DNA from: Undaria pinnatifida
Taxonomy: Eukaryota; Sar; Phaeophyceae; Laminariales; Alariaceae
DNA length: 64,000 bases
Direction: 5' to 3'
NCBI GenBank assembly: GCA_012845835.1
Contig: JABAKD010000011.1
Span: forward strand, 12,594,324 to 12,658,323
Position 1 is the first letter of the stretch. The number at the start of each line of letters is the position of its first letter. This document shows positions 31,867-43,290 of this stretch, piece by piece. Under the pieces are notes generated by a model, which worked only from the letters and a program-made list of their open reading frames with translations, ran no database searches and had not been told where the DNA came from. The position numbers were made by a program, and so were the translations under genes.

Positions 31867-32422
31867 ACCACCGCAACTCGCCCAGATTGTTGATCGGGAC
31901 AGGGCGGTTCAGATATTCACAAAACTGGTCGCATCTAGCTTTATGCCCTGCTGCAAAAGTATCACCCACACGACATATTGTTACTATGAAGACAAAGCCC
32001 GACTCGATCAATCACAAGACACGCACATCAGCGAGGGTCTGCTCAAATCCAAGACGTTTCGTGTGGGTGATAAGATGGATATGCCACGACCTCGACGAAT
32101 GCTTCAAGTTGCAGAGAATGCGGTTTAACCTGACTATCTTGCCGGACATTTCTCCGCAACCAGGGGGTAGTCGCATCAAAACATCCTCCTTTAGACTTGA
32201 CTGAACAAATGCTCGCTCGGCATCAAAATGGCACAAATCCAAACCTAATTGGAACACAATAGCGCCCAAAAACGAAAACAAGACGCAGCAGGCGTCGGGG
32301 GAAAAGGTTTCAAACAAATCGACACCTTCACGCTGCTTAAAACCGTGCGCGACCAGTCTCGCCTTCGCTTGAACCACATAGCTATGCTTGTTGGGTTTCC
32401 AGGCGAACACCCATTTCGCCAA
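31867..32422 (-). pseudogene. Copia reverse transcriptase with destroyed catalytic motif
   Basis: The frame 32422-32012 contains KWVFAWKPNKHSYVVQAKAR, LVAHGFKQREGVDLFETFSP, DAERAFVQSSLKEDVLMRLP and LNRILCNLKHSSRSWH, the N-terminal Copia RT landmarks. It continues in another frame with VFIVTICRVGDTFAAGHKAR and NNLGELRWY. The position normally YVDD reads RVGD, so the first metal-binding Asp of the pair is lost and the enzyme would be inactive. A frameshift lies near 32011. Confidence 0.9.
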
Positions 32423-32879
32423 GAGAAAAGACGGTCAGCCCATATGGTTACTCCATCTCCCCAAACGTCCCCGCGCTCGCCAGTCCACGGTACTCTTTGT
32501 CCATCGCCTACCTCCAAACGTCCGAATACTAGTCCGCACACCCTTCAGAATACGAGTTCGGCGTTGAAAGCTCACGCACAGGGCGTGTGTGGGAAGGGGG
32601 GAATTATCGTCCGGCGGGGCTTGGTGAAACTGCACGTGGCCTATGCTTTCTCTTGCTGTTATTAACGACGGCAGCCCATGCCCCGCAGCCCCTCGGTGCC
32701 GCGCAGTCTCACCCCTAGTCCTTCCTATCAGCACATCGTCACCATCCCGGTCCACCGCGGCCTCTCGGTGTCGTACTGTCTTCTTCCTGGCCTTGCCCCG
32801 CTGCGCACCGTCATCCTCCGGGCCCTGGTTGTAACTACCCAGCCCCTCGACAGCACGCCTTGAAATATGTGGCTGCAGT

Positions 32880-33060
32880 GGCCGTTATGGTGGTAACGGC
32901 GGTGACGGCGGCGATGACAGTGGCGGTGGCAGCGGCGGTGACGATGACGGTGGCTGTGACGACGACGGTGACGGTGGCGGCGTCGATGGCGGCGGCAGCG
33001 GCAGCGGCGGTGGTGACGGCGATTGCGGCGGCAACATCGAGCACGGTAGCGGCGGCTCGG
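32880..33060. repeat. GGC/GGT/GAC triplet-rich tract inside Copia linker
   Basis: About 180 bp of degenerate triplets ('ggtgacgatgacggtggctg') lie between the Copia integrase and RT. On the element's coding strand it would encode a Pro/Ser- or Ala/Thr-rich linker, which is often variable in Copia elements. Confidence 0.8.
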
Positions 33061-33099
33061 ACCATGTATTCTGTGATCTCCCAGAGATTACGGCGTCAC

Positions 33100-34140
33100 C
33101 GTGGATAGTCGCGGTGACGGTGGCGGCTGAGAGCCCTTCTCCTTCGTGGGCAGTAACCCCACGAACGATTTCCTCGGGTATTGCCAAGTAACGTCGCGGG
33201 ATTATGAAGGCCGTCCAGACCTCAGCAGAATCTTGCAACAATCTACCGAGTGGTGGTTTCCGCTCTTCAAGTAAGAACAAGCCTCCGCCATGGGCTCCGA
33301 CTTGACGGTCCTTCTCACGTGGTGAAACCGGCTTCAGGAACGGGAGAAGTCGCGCAAACGGCGTTCTCCCGTGGAACTTCCGGTATGGCGAGTGCATGTC
33401 GTTCTTGTCCCTAACCCTTGAGGTCATGTTAATCACGTCGCCGGCGTACTTACACGTCTCAGCCCAGAGGGGCTGCGTCTGCGGCATCTCCGCGTCGCCA
33501 AACAGACAGGGGGGGCTCCAAGCGGGACGCCATAGCAAGTTCGAGCGTCATGGCTATCCGACGCTAAACTACATCATTGTCCTTCAAGGAATTAGCTGGC
33601 TTGTACTTGCGGCGGATCCCACGCTCGTTGAGCAGCGCCACGAACTCCTGCTTAATGAATTCGGTGCCGTTGTCCGAGCGAATGCACTTCACGATGGACG
33701 GGACAACTTTAGCGTTGAGGTTGGCCACGAAACCAGCGAAGGTCACCGGGACGTCGGACTTCTGTTTCAGGAAATATGGCCACCCCTTCCGCGAGTAGTG
33801 GTCGACGATCATCATCAAATACTAAGCACCGACGGCTGACGCAGGTTGTTGCCCCGACAGATCCATGGAGAGACGCTCCAGAGGCCTGGTAGAGCGCCAC
33901 TCGGTCGTCCACGGTACCGCCATTCTCCTCCCCTTTGCCTCGGAACACCCAGCACAAGAAACCAACTCCCCAAAAAACTTAATTATTATCTGCCGCGCCG
34001 TTTTTCGAAGGGTATCAGCATGACAATGTGCAAGGGAAAAACATGAAGGTCGTTAAGTTCAGTTATTCTCATCGTTCTGGGAGCCAACATGGCGGCAGCA
34101 ATCAGGCAGCAATCGAGGCCTCATCTACCCTAGTGGCCTC
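33100..34140 (-). pseudogene. Copia integrase region
   Basis: The core is clear at 33818-33564: MIVDHYSRKGWPYFLKQKSD with one catalytic Asp, then KCIRSDNGTEFIKQEFVALL with the second Asp, then RRKYKPANSLKDND. The sequence then shifts frame and continues to about 33100 with integrase C-terminal-like pieces (NDMHSPYRKFHGRTPFARLL). Multiple frameshifts and stops are present. Integrase would insert the cDNA copy into chromosomes; this one cannot be translated intact. Confidence 0.83.
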
Positions 34141-34530
34141 TACATAAGACCCAGCGTCCCTGCGCAAAAATAGCAAAACCCCATCAAACACATGTGAAGT
34201 CCTTTAGCATCGAGCGAGACGGAGCATTTAGGCATGATGGCATGGAGCGAGAACAGGTTGAAGTGCACACCGGGTACGTAAGCTACGTCCAAGAGCTTAA
34301 CCTGAACATCGCCCTGCTTGACATACATAATCATCCGTATGTTTCCTTAATACTGCACCTGCAGCGACCTCATATCGCCTACGACCAAAGGTACTCCTAC
34401 CAGGAGGGGAGTGATTACACTCTACGATACCAACGGCGTGACCAGTTACATAGAATGTAGCACGCGAATCGGCTACCCACTGCCCTCTCCCGTTCCCCCA
34501 AGCAATACCGCTACGACCATCCTTGTCGTT
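34141..34530 (-). pseudogene. Copia protease region
   Basis: Minus-strand frames give VGSRFACYILCNWSR-like residues at the position of the aspartic protease, followed by DVAYVPGVHFNLFSLHAIMP, the 'VPGLxxNLFS' signature found downstream of Copia proteases. The active-site DSGA motif is not intact. Confidence 0.7.
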
Positions 34531-34599
34531 TTGGCCAAACTGCGCTTAACTGCCGTCATTCGTCGGGTCGTGGAAATTTTTCGAGGAGGGCTGAAGTGG

Positions 34600-36040
34600 G
34601 GGAGCTACGGCCGAGGTGTACGCAATACTGCCGTAAGGTGGCTCTTCTACCATAGTGCAGGGGGCAGGGGTATTGGTGATCTGCAAAAGGGACCGCCACG
34701 TTCATGTGAGCTGGGGAAACCGGACATCCTGCTACGTAGTGACCCGGCCGGTGGCATCTGATACAAACCCCATTTTGCCCCCTTGGCGTAGGATTCGGTG
34801 GGGGACCCCCAGCCCATCGGATTTCTCACCGGCAGCGGGGGCATCTACGGCATAGCCTCTGGCTGTGGGTCGGTAGGTACCCAACCCATCCCAGGAAGCC
34901 TTTCCTCCCATTCTAGATGGACTTGGACCAGAGTCGTCCCAATGATTATATTTTCGGCGACCGTGCTGCTGGTGCTGCTGGTGCTGCTGGAATAGTTGGT
35001 GCTGCTGCTGCTGCTCACCCTTGTGCCTCCCCCCTCTCCTGTTCTTACCTCGACAGACCGAGCCCGTGCCTCCTCCACCGGCAGGCTGGACACCGCCGGC
35101 ATACAAGGCATGCTGATTTACCCGTCTTTTTACTCCCAACGCCTTAGTCACTATCTCTCTTTCAAGCTTATCATTTACGTATGCATCGCGAAAAATCTCG
35201 TCGATTTCGGAACGAGGAATTGAAGGGCGGCAGGTAATTGATATGTTCTGTATAGTGTACAGTGATGAAGGGTTTTACGGCGTGCCTGTTCACCTATTCT
35301 ACACTCTTCCCACAACCGACCATGGCCATTTCATTGGCCGCCTTGTAACTCTACCGGGGAATACAAGGGGGTCGTTTCCTTCCTCCATGTGGACAGCCTC
35401 AAACTCTCTTTTTAGTCGTTCCGCTGTAGTAGGTTTCTAACTCTTGCCATGCGCCACTAGGCGACTTGGCTTGGTGCATGCGGAACTCCGCAATGGCATA
35501 TCCAGTCATTGAGTGCATCAATGATTCCATTCACAACTCTGGCATCCATAATCTCCTCCCGAGTGTGTATCTGTTCTAGTTCCTCCTGAGACACATTCAT
35601 GTCACCTACTATCACCGGATTATTGGTTGCCTCGAGAACGTAGAGACAACCAATCGATGGCAGACACGCCTTGAGCTTGCCTCGCCACATGTATAAGTGT
35701 GCTTCTGTGTTGTCAAGTTTAGGGGGTCGTAGTTGTGTCAAAATTTGGACGGGACAGAGAACGTTTTGACGTACATGATAGGGTTGCCAGCCCAGATGTT
35801 GGCACAGCAGGAGTCGACGATGTAGAACCCCCTCTGCTACTTCTCCGCTCCTCCCCCACCGCCTCCCCTTGCTACCTCAGCTTGCAGGGCCTCTATCTCG
35901 GCACGCAGCTTCGGCTCCTCTACTGCCCGTTGCAAGACCTCGATCTTCTCTTTCATCTCTTTTATATCTCCCTCTGATTTTTCTTTCTCTTCTGCCAACA
36001 CGCTCGCCTGCATGCTTTGACCATCATGATGATCTGACAT
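34600..36040 (-). pseudogene. Copia gag region
   Basis: The start is a coiled-coil frame (36040-35837) with SEGDIKEMKEKIEVLQRAVE. The capsid-like part (35741-35457) has TQLRPPKLDNTEAHLYMWRG and WICHCGVPHAPS. A Gln/His-rich linker (QQQQHQLFQQHQQHQQHGRR, about 34960-35030) comes from GCT/GGT triplets. A zinc knuckle reading CIRCHRPGHYVAGC (CX2CX4HX4C) lies near 34715-34765. Gag would package the element RNA; several frameshifts and stops disrupt it. Confidence 0.78.
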
Positions 36041-36120
36041 GTTCGGCCTTCCCCACCTCTATACGCTGGTCTGGGCTGCGCTTACCAATATAAAACAAAC
36101 CGGCTTAATTCACAGCGTAT

Positions 36121-36387
36121 TGATTGGTCTCTACGGGTGTACACCCAGCTGGCACGGAAAGGCGTGGTGGTGACTCAACATGGCCACACAAAAGTCTCTC
36201 TTAATTTATCCCGTCGTCGAGTGAAAGCTCATCGCGATTCATGCACGAATGAGTCGGCCAATAAGCATCCGATACATTCCGCCGATTGTCCCCTTATACC
36301 TCATACATAAAAATCCCTTACCAATACGTGGAACTCTCCCATATAAAATTGATCATCTAACGGCCGTGTTCATGAGAAAAACCAACA
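36121..36387 (-). repeat. Copia 5' LTR
   Basis: This LTR matches 30139-30405 in length (267 bp) and order of motifs. On the coding strand it begins TGTTGGTTTTTCTCATGAAC and ends CCAATCA. The sequence just inside (ATACGCTGTGAATTAAGC) is the place for a primer-binding site, but no tRNA match was assigned. Confidence 0.88.
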
Positions 36388-36735
36388 GCAAATGTAAGCG
36401 CGACGACCACATCCTTTCGTACTCCAACGCGCTTGCCAAGACAGAATCCGAGAGCATAAAGGCGACAGTTCGGAAACGGAAATTATCGTTCGAGGCACTC
36501 GCGACAAGTATGGGGGAGGAACATCTGCCACGGAGGGGGATGTTTGGGGAGCTGGTTGTGGGTAAATATTACTCTGGGAGGCAAAAGAAAGGTCTTTGAT
36601 GCGTGCGCCTTCAGGAAGACATGACGGGATTTACCATGAAATTCGAAGGGTGGCAAAAGGCTGCCCCGTTCAAATGATTGCGACGGGTTGAGGCGGACGG
36701 GGAGGGGGGAAGACCCGTGCCACGGTATAGGTAGC
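36388..36735 (+). pseudogene. LINE ORF2 C-terminal tail (3' piece of the split copy)
   Basis: It reads KCKRDDHILSYSNALAKTES, RKRKLSFEALATSMGEEHLP, RRGMFGELVVGKYYSG and, after a frameshift, MKFEGWQKAA. It aligns with the tail of the minus-strand LINE at 4934-5503 and continues directly from the piece ending at 30138 once Copia is removed. Confidence 0.88.
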
Positions 36736-36985
36736 ACTTTTCGTCTGAAAATAAATGGTTTCTGCATGACGGGGCTCCTTAACCCAAAGACGTCGGGAAC
36801 AGGTCATTTGTTTTGGATGATTATCGTTGTATACCCAGGCCATGGGATTGGCCATCTGGTAGCGGTTTTAGCTTGCTATCCAAGTTACTTTTTTGGGATA
36901 GATCTTAAGCTCCCAAATGGAGGAAACTCAGAAAAAACGTGGTGCACCTCTTTCGTAGCATGCGTCGGAAGCGGATACTTTCATC
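36703..36985 (-). repeat. R5 dispersed repeat, second copy
   Basis: This is the inverse of 29236-29517; see that entry for shared blocks. It adjoins the end of the LINE tail. Confidence 0.75.
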
Positions 36986-36999
36986 GGGAAATTACATGA

Positions 37000-37583
37000 C
37001 GCGGACATCTGTAGAGCTCCAGGATGCGCACGCGAAGGCCGTGGCCACGCCATCTGCCGTTGGCACAGAACGCTGCGGATGGGAGGGGGTAGGGGAAGGG
37101 GGCTGCCCAAGAGGCTGAAGTCTGGGTCCGGTTATCATCGTCCTGACGTATGTTTGCCTTCCCATTCCCGTAAGTAGTTAGAGCAAGGCCACCCGGACTG
37201 TTTCGCCTGACTATGTTCTTCCCCCAGTGCCGTTTATGTATTTCGTGCCCTCTGTGCGCCCAATGCCTTTTTCTGTCATATTTTAGGATCTACTATTTTG
37301 GTGTTGCTTTCCTTAGTTTCTTTTCTTTTCCTCCCTTTTCTTTTCTTTTTTTTGAACTTTTCTTTTCTACTGCTCGTACGCTTTTCTATTTCCCCTCGAG
37401 TCTTTCGTACGCAATTGCACTGATAGCGTTGGCTGCTTTGTCGGTTGATATTAATCGCGTCGCACCTCCTCTGTTGGCGGCCTCACACATATTCGCTTTC
37501 TACGTGTAATAAATGATTGCCCTATTTTAATTTACTTATCTATGCCGAACAAGCTTTCTCTTCTTTTCTCTTTTTTTTTTTTT
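37000..37583. other. Unassigned, pyrimidine-rich
   Basis: C/T-rich stretches ('ttcttttcctcccttttctt') and a T-run up to 37592 occur. The T-run is the A-tail of the reverse SINE1 copy. No gene was recognised. Confidence 0.4.
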
Positions 37584-37715
37584 TTTTTTTTTTATCCTCC
37601 GGCGGATGGGGAAAAATAAAGCTTTAGCTCACCACACTTCCGCGTATTTTCATACGCGTCGTGTGTCGATTTAACTCAGTTGCTTTCGCAGCCCAACGCT
37701 AGCTGGCGCACCCTT
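37584..37715 (-). repeat. SINE1-like element, copy 2
   Basis: This is the reverse complement of 19269-19405 with very few differences: 'atcctccggcggatgggg', 'ataaagctttagctcaccac', 'cgtcgtgtgtcgatttaact', 'agcccaacgctagctggcgc'. Confidence 0.72.
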
Positions 37716-38386
37716 CGAGTCCCATTGTAGGTATAGCGTAAGCTGTCCCTATCATTGGTCCTCGTTACAACCCCGGCAGCGCAAGCTGCCGTTGTATACG
37801 GGTGCGTGTGTATGTCGACCCGGCCTGTCCCCTGAGGGTCAGGTTCGGTGGAGATAGCCACCCGGAATGTCATCTTTCCGGGTAGTGTGGGACTTGCGCA
37901 AGCTCACCCACTAACAAAACCCCTGGCCATGGGAGATAGCCTTCCGCCGGACTTGGTCCAGTTACGGTCCACCCTACCCATTCGGGCGTTGGTCCTCGTC
38001 TTCTTTTCTCGTAGCGCTGTGTAGCTTGCGTCTCCCTCCCTACCTGCTGGTGAGTTACCGCGGCTGGCAAGTGATCTTCCTCGCTTCGTTTTCTGTTTCC
38101 CTCGCTTTTGTTTGTTCCGTATACTGTTTTTCCCCTCGGATTTGTATTGTGGCAGATAGATGCACGACTTGTTTCATTGAACTATGATATGACCCACATT
38201 GGCACGACAAAAATCAAAGGCGTAAAATCGTATGTGTGAGACAATAATAATGTTAAAAGGAGATACAGAGAGGTACGCTAAAATTTCGGTAAATTGCACT
38301 ACCAACTTATTACGTAAGGTATTCCGTACATACCGCCTGCATGATCGCCTCCCAACCTATGCCGAGCGAAGTATGACTAACGAAGT
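37716..38386. other. Segment present only in the 38-kb copy of the R7/SINE1 unit
   Basis: At 19262-19269 R7 and SINE1 are adjacent, whereas here they are about 670 bp apart. The segment contains GC-rich hairpins (for example 'gcgcaagctgccg') and ends 'gaagtatgactaacgaagta', the inverse of which follows the SINE1 A-tail at 19407-19430. It may be an insertion. No coding motif was seen. Confidence 0.5.
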
Positions 38387-38830
38387 AACGTAATTGAGCG
38401 CGTGTACACTAAGCATTCCTTTCGAAACAATAACGATTCGCATCTCTCCCTGTCGTTCTCAATGGCGGTGACATTGCATGACCATGACCTTGCCTGTTTT
38501 ATTTGGCAATATGCATCTCCTTATAATTAGCGATGTCAGAAAATAATGGTATCTACGTGATTGTACCTATCGATTGAAATATTCTATCTTTCGATCCATG
38601 TACAATAACAAATTATGAAGCTTTTAACACGTCGTTTACTACACCTAAGAACTGGGTTGCATACTACATGTAACATCAAACCTTCTAGAAAAGTATAAGT
38701 TACCAGGCGGGTGATATAAAGGGGTGCCTTCTTGCTGCAACCGCCAGATTCGTCCCCTTCAAGGGTTTATAGTTTCCGCGCACATATTGAAATGCTCGCC
38801 CCCCCCGCCCCCCCCCCCCCTCCCCCCCCC
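38387..38830 (-). repeat. R7 dispersed repeat, second copy
   Basis: This is the inverse of 18830-19262, including 'taattgagcgcgtgtacact' and 'ttccgcgcacatattgaaat'. Confidence 0.8.
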
Positions 38831-38929
38831 GATCCCTCTTGTTTAAACGCCCCACCTGAAATCAAAATCTGCCAGAGTAGTAAACATTACCAACCAGCTG
38901 ATAGCATCTCATTATCCATCTAGCCATCT

Positions 38930-40024
38930 GTGCCGTAGCTCCAACTCATCTCCCCCCCCCCCCCCCCTTTTGTTCCCCGCCCAGTTCGTTCAAACGCCCC
39001 ACTTACAATCGAAATCGGCCATAGTAATAAACACTTCTAAGCCATTGATATCACGTCATTATCTTTCAAGCCATCCATGACGTAGCTTTCATTCATCCCC
39101 CCTCCCCCCCTCCAACGCCCCCTCCTTCCCCACACCCCGCACGATTGCCTAGACCCAGCACCGCGCGTATAGTAGGCCCCTACATATATGATTATTACGC
39201 GCGATCGGAGGATCACACACAATGTTGCGAACATCAGTGTCGACCAAATCCTTGGTTTTAATATTATATGTGACCTAAATCTCTTGAAAACCCTCCCCCC
39301 CCCCCCCCGCCCCGCTCCCCGCGGTTTTTGTTTTTTTTTTCCCCTCGCTTCCTCTTGCTTAAACGCCTCACCTACTATCGAACAAACACTTCCACGCCCT
39401 GGATATCGCTTCGTTATCGTTTCAGAGCCGTCCATGCCGCTGCTGCAATTCCCACCCATCCCCGTCCGCAACGCCCCCTCCTTCACCCACCACCCGCACC
39501 ATCGCCTAGACCTAGCACCACGCGTATAGCCAACCCCTACATTTGTGCGACCTAAAAGTCCCCCCCCCCCCGCCCCCGCCCCCCCCCGCCACATTCCTCC
39601 CCCTCCCCCACAAGAAATATTTATAGTTTCCACGTACAAATAGACCTGCCCCAACCGTCCCCTCCCTCCACTCCCCCCATCCCGCCCCCCTTTTGATCAA
39701 AATCAGGCCCCCACGTCCTTAAAAACTCCGCCCTCCCCTCACCGGATATTCGACTTACAGGATTCACTTGATAAACTGATGCACTTCCTTTCACAGCTGT
39801 CAGATTTTGTCCCCCTCAGAAACGGGTTTTATAGTATCCGCGCACAGACTGCCTAACATCACCCTTTTGACCCTGATAGCTACACTGTAGTTGCAAGGGG
39901 AGTCGCCGACCTATATCATTAATGAGGACACACAGCTCGTAATACGCGCGATCGGAGTATCACACACAGCTTGCAAAGATGAGTTTCGACAAAATCTTCG
40001 ATCTCACAGCTGGAGTGTATTTTA
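38930..40024 (-). mobile_element. FB1-family element, one-armed
   Basis: The module order is identical to 9000-10367 minus the nested arm: 'gttcaaacgccccacttac', 'gcgcgatcggaggatcac', 'gacctaaatctcttgaaa', 'gtccatgccgctgctgcaat', then a full reverse FB1 arm (39540-40024) ending 'gtattttaatttttattatg'. The match between two distant loci suggests this composite is a mobile subfamily of its own. Confidence 0.85.
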
Positions 40025-40029
40025 ATTTT

Positions 40030-40367
<338 letters not shown>

Positions 40368-40917
40368 CATACATGCATTTGGGTGTGTCTTGAATACCAC
40401 GACGGTGTATCGTATCTTCCGCGGCAACGAGAAGCTTTTTTCATTAATGAATGGAGCATAACAACGCCGTGTGCAATGCGGTACAGACCTGCCGTGCGGC
40501 TAGGAAAATGTCAAAATGCGGTGTTAAAAAAACGAGCAAGTCTTCGTTTGGGAGTGTCTGGTCTTCATAAGCAAGACGCACGATGCCTGGGGCACTGCGT
40601 TGACGGAAACATTCCGCCGGCCTAACGCCGTGTTTAGCCAGATGCCCGAGGACGCGGTAGCCGTGATCATACTTCGTAAACAATGTTCAAGTGTTTCAGG
40701 CGTACGGCTGGCTGTCTCGATGTACCACAGGCCAACCTCATCATGTGCGGCTACGTAGGGGGTGTACCCCTATTTTCTATTTTCGATACCGAGTTTTCAC
40801 TGCCGAGTTTTCACCACTGTCACTCGCAAAAGTTACTCTGTTTCTCAGGGACGAAAGTTCTTTCCCGGTTGGCGATGTTTTGGCGCGCCGTAGCTTCACC
40901 ATTCCATTGCGGGTTTA

Positions 40918-41485
40918 TTATGAAAAAACAAATTCATTCCAGCTATGAGATCGAAGATTTTGTCGAAACCCATATTTATTTGCAAGCTGTGTGTGATACT
41001 CCGATAGCGCGTATTACGGGTTGTGTGTCCTCATTAAGGATATAGGTCGTCGACTCCCCTTACAACTACCGCGTAGCTATCAGGGTCAACAGGGTGATGT
41101 TAGTCAGTCTGTGCGCGAAAACTAAAAAACCGTTTTTGAGGGGGACAAAATGTGACAGCTGTGGAAGGAAATGCATCAGTTTATCAAGTGAATCCTTTAA
41201 GTCGTATAACCGGCGAGGGAAGGGCGGAGTTTTTAAGGGCGTGGGGGCATGGGTTTGAGCAAGAGGGAGCGGGGGGGGGGAGGGCGACTATCGGGGCAAC
41301 TCAAAACGTGCGTGGAAACTATAAACTCTTCACGGGGATAAGGAAACTATAAATTCCTCAAGGGGATAAATCTGACGGTATCGGAAGGAATGCACCAGAT
41401 TAATATGTATATCCTGTAAGTCGTACAACCAGCGAGGAGAGGGCGGAGTTTTCAAGGGGGTGGGGGGGCAAGAGCGTTTTTAACA
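40918..41485 (+). mobile_element. FB1 arm, partial
   Basis: It begins 'gaaaaaacaaattcattcc' (diverged terminus), then 'ctatgagatcgaagattttg' and 'cattaaggatataggtcg'. It then shows a doubled internal module: 'ggaaactataaactcttcac' and 'ggaaactataaattcctcaa', each followed by a GGGGATA motif. It ends in a G-run and 'ttaggtcgcatagatta'. Confidence 0.82.
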
Positions 41486-41580
41486 GCTTTAGGTCGCATA
41501 GATTATATCGCAACAAGGTAAATTATCCCGAAAGATGTAGACCTCCTAGGAAAGAGGGGTTCACTCGCGACAGTTACCCC

Positions 41581-41690
41581 GAGCCACTGCAACCCCCTCC
41601 ACGAAAAGAAAGGTGACCCCCCCCCTACCGTAGAGAGCCACTGCAACCCGCCTCCACAAAAAGAAAGGTGACCCCCCCTACCGTAGCCCG
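41581..41690. repeat. 54-bp tandem duplication
   Basis: Two copies of 'gagccactgcaaccccctcc' plus 'aaaagaaaggtgacccccc' and 'ctaccgtag' start at 41581 and 41635. The closing motif 'ccccctaccgtag' also occurs at the repeat-like sites of 46-47 kb and 56 kb. Confidence 0.85.
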
Positions 41691-41944
41691 GAGTGTGCGT
41701 GACATCAACTAGATCAATGCGCGTACGTAGGCTGGACATAATCCGTCTTGGTATTCAGGACAACCCCACTTGGCCGTGTTCGTAGCTAGTACCAGGGCAT
41801 ACGAGAGGGTCTTGGCGCCTTTTGTGAGCGCAGCATGCCCACTCTGAAGGACAGTCACAGAAACCGCTCCCCGCGTAAGGACCGCCGGGGGCGACGTTGC
41901 GATACACATGTCAATGTTCGTGTATTCAGGCCTCATTCGTTAAC

Positions 41945-42470
41945 AAACATCGTCGTGTTGGGTTGGGTACTACTCGAGTACCAGCGGGTATTTACCCGGG
42001 TCTTCGCCCTACCCAGGTCGCAGATAGGTGTTGTACTACTCTCGTATCCGTACCCAAATCCGGGGTAAGTTTTGTACTACTCTCGGTACCCAATCCAAAT
42101 CCCAGGTAGGTTGGGTACTACTTTTTGTACCCTACCCAAAGTCGTGGGTAGGTTCCGTACTACTCTCGATACTCTACCTGAAATACCCGTAGGTACTCAT
42201 GTATCAACCCGGTACCCGCGGGTAGGTTTCGTAATACTCTGGCACCCGTTCGCAAATTCAGACTACGTACAAATCCAATCCCGGGTAGGTTGGGTACTTC
42301 TCTCTGTGCCCGAAACAAAGTCGCGGGTAGGATTGGTACTACTCTCCGTACTGGGACTCTACCCCACCTCGCGTAAATACCTTGGAATGTACCCGAGACC
42401 TCGGTATCTACCCGGTACCCGGCGAAATGGATAAGTGGTAACGTCATATAACGTGTGCCGGGCATTTCTG
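41945..42470. repeat. 41-bp minisatellite rich in GTACCC/GGGTAC
   Basis: The unit 'gggtaggttgggtactactc' followed by 'tcggtaccctacccaaat' repeats with a period of 41-42 bp (anchors at 42033, 42074, 42115, 42157). Each unit is partly self-complementary. Further degenerate units lie at 42770-42955 and 43140-43290. Confidence 0.85.
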
Positions 42471-42770
42471 CGACCCTTTTTTCTGCGGGCCACGATTGAG
42501 TAGGCGGGTACTCTCTGCCCTACCCACTACTTAGGGTTTTTGAGAAGCACAACCAGGGGAGGTGGGGCACTCATGAGCCACGCAGATTCTGGCGATACCG
42601 CCCCATCTACGGATAATGCGGGTACACCCCCCTCACAAGATTCGACCGGACAACAAACATACGTAATCGAGGTCGAGACGGAGGAAGGAGGGGCCTCGGA
42701 CAAGGTTTCGGCTGTGCGTGTCGTCAAGTCCGCCAAGATCAGAGCACTCGACTACTCGCAGGCAATACCC
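42470..42770. other. Unique segment between minisatellite blocks
   Basis: A plus-strand frame (MSHADSGDTAPSTDNAGT..., 42572 on) runs on into the minisatellite. Its composition is protein-like (Asp/Ser/Thr-rich, then VIEVETEEGGASDKVSAVRV), but no family is recognised and no splice context was established. It could be a small exon. Confidence 0.3.
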
Positions 42771-43290
42771 GCGTACCCGATGGCGGGTACTGTACCCGAG
42801 TACCCGCGGTTAGGTTTCGTACTTCTACTTTTGTACCCGTACCCATATCACGGGTGGGTTTCGTGCGACTCTCGGTACCCTACCGAGATCCCGGGTAGGT
42901 TGGGTACTATGCCGTCCCGAGTGACTATCTCCACCGCGCTGCCGGGGTAGTAACGAGGACCACCGATGGGGACAGCTCACGCTATCGCTGTGGCGGGAAC
43001 CGAAGGTCACGCCAGCTAGCGCTGGATTGCAAAGGCCATTGAGTTAAATCGACACACGACGTGTATGAAAATTCGTGGAAGTGTGGTGAGCTCAAGTTTA
43101 TTTCTCCCCATCCGTGGAAGGATAAATAACAAAAAAATATAAAAGTTGGGTACTACTTCTGTACCCCTACTAAAAATTGCGGGTAGGATTTGTACTACTC
43201 TCGTACCCGTACGCAAACTCCGAGTAGGTTAGGTACTGATCTCGGTATCCTACCCAGACAACCCGTACACTACCCAACATGACCTTGCAA
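42770..43290. repeat. 41-bp minisatellite, degenerate continuation split by a SINE1 copy
   Basis: Units with 'cccgggtaggttgggtacta' (42890) and 'ctcgtacccgtacgcaaact' (43200) flank the SINE1 insertion at 43009-43140. Confidence 0.7.
43009..43140 (+). repeat. SINE1-like element, copy 3
   Basis: 'cacgccagctagcgctggat', 'gagttaaatcgacacacgac', 'gtgtatgaaaattcgtggaa', 'gtgtggtgagctcaagttta' and 'catccgtggaaggataaata' match copies 1 and 2. It sits within the 41-bp minisatellite. Confidence 0.7.

Larger units (their letters stand above)
30139..36387 (-). mobile_element. Ty1/Copia LTR retrotransposon, full length but decayed
   Basis: Two 267-bp LTRs (30139-30405 and 36121-36387) flank gag, protease, integrase, RT and RNase H segments in Copia order on the minus strand (integrase before RT). 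A polypurine tract abuts the 3' LTR. The element sits inside a LINE tail: LRRCLGRQK is cut on the left and KCKRDDH resumes on the right. GCAAA at 36388-36392 recurs at 30129-30133, five bases outside the left LTR, and may be the 5-bp target duplication. Visible differences between the LTRs and many frameshifts indicate an old copy. Confidence 0.93.

Noticed and set aside
32835..33108. Val/Ala/Thr-rich frames in the 32.9-kb triplet tract
   Set aside because: They are compositional; the tract is a degenerate linker inside the Copia element.
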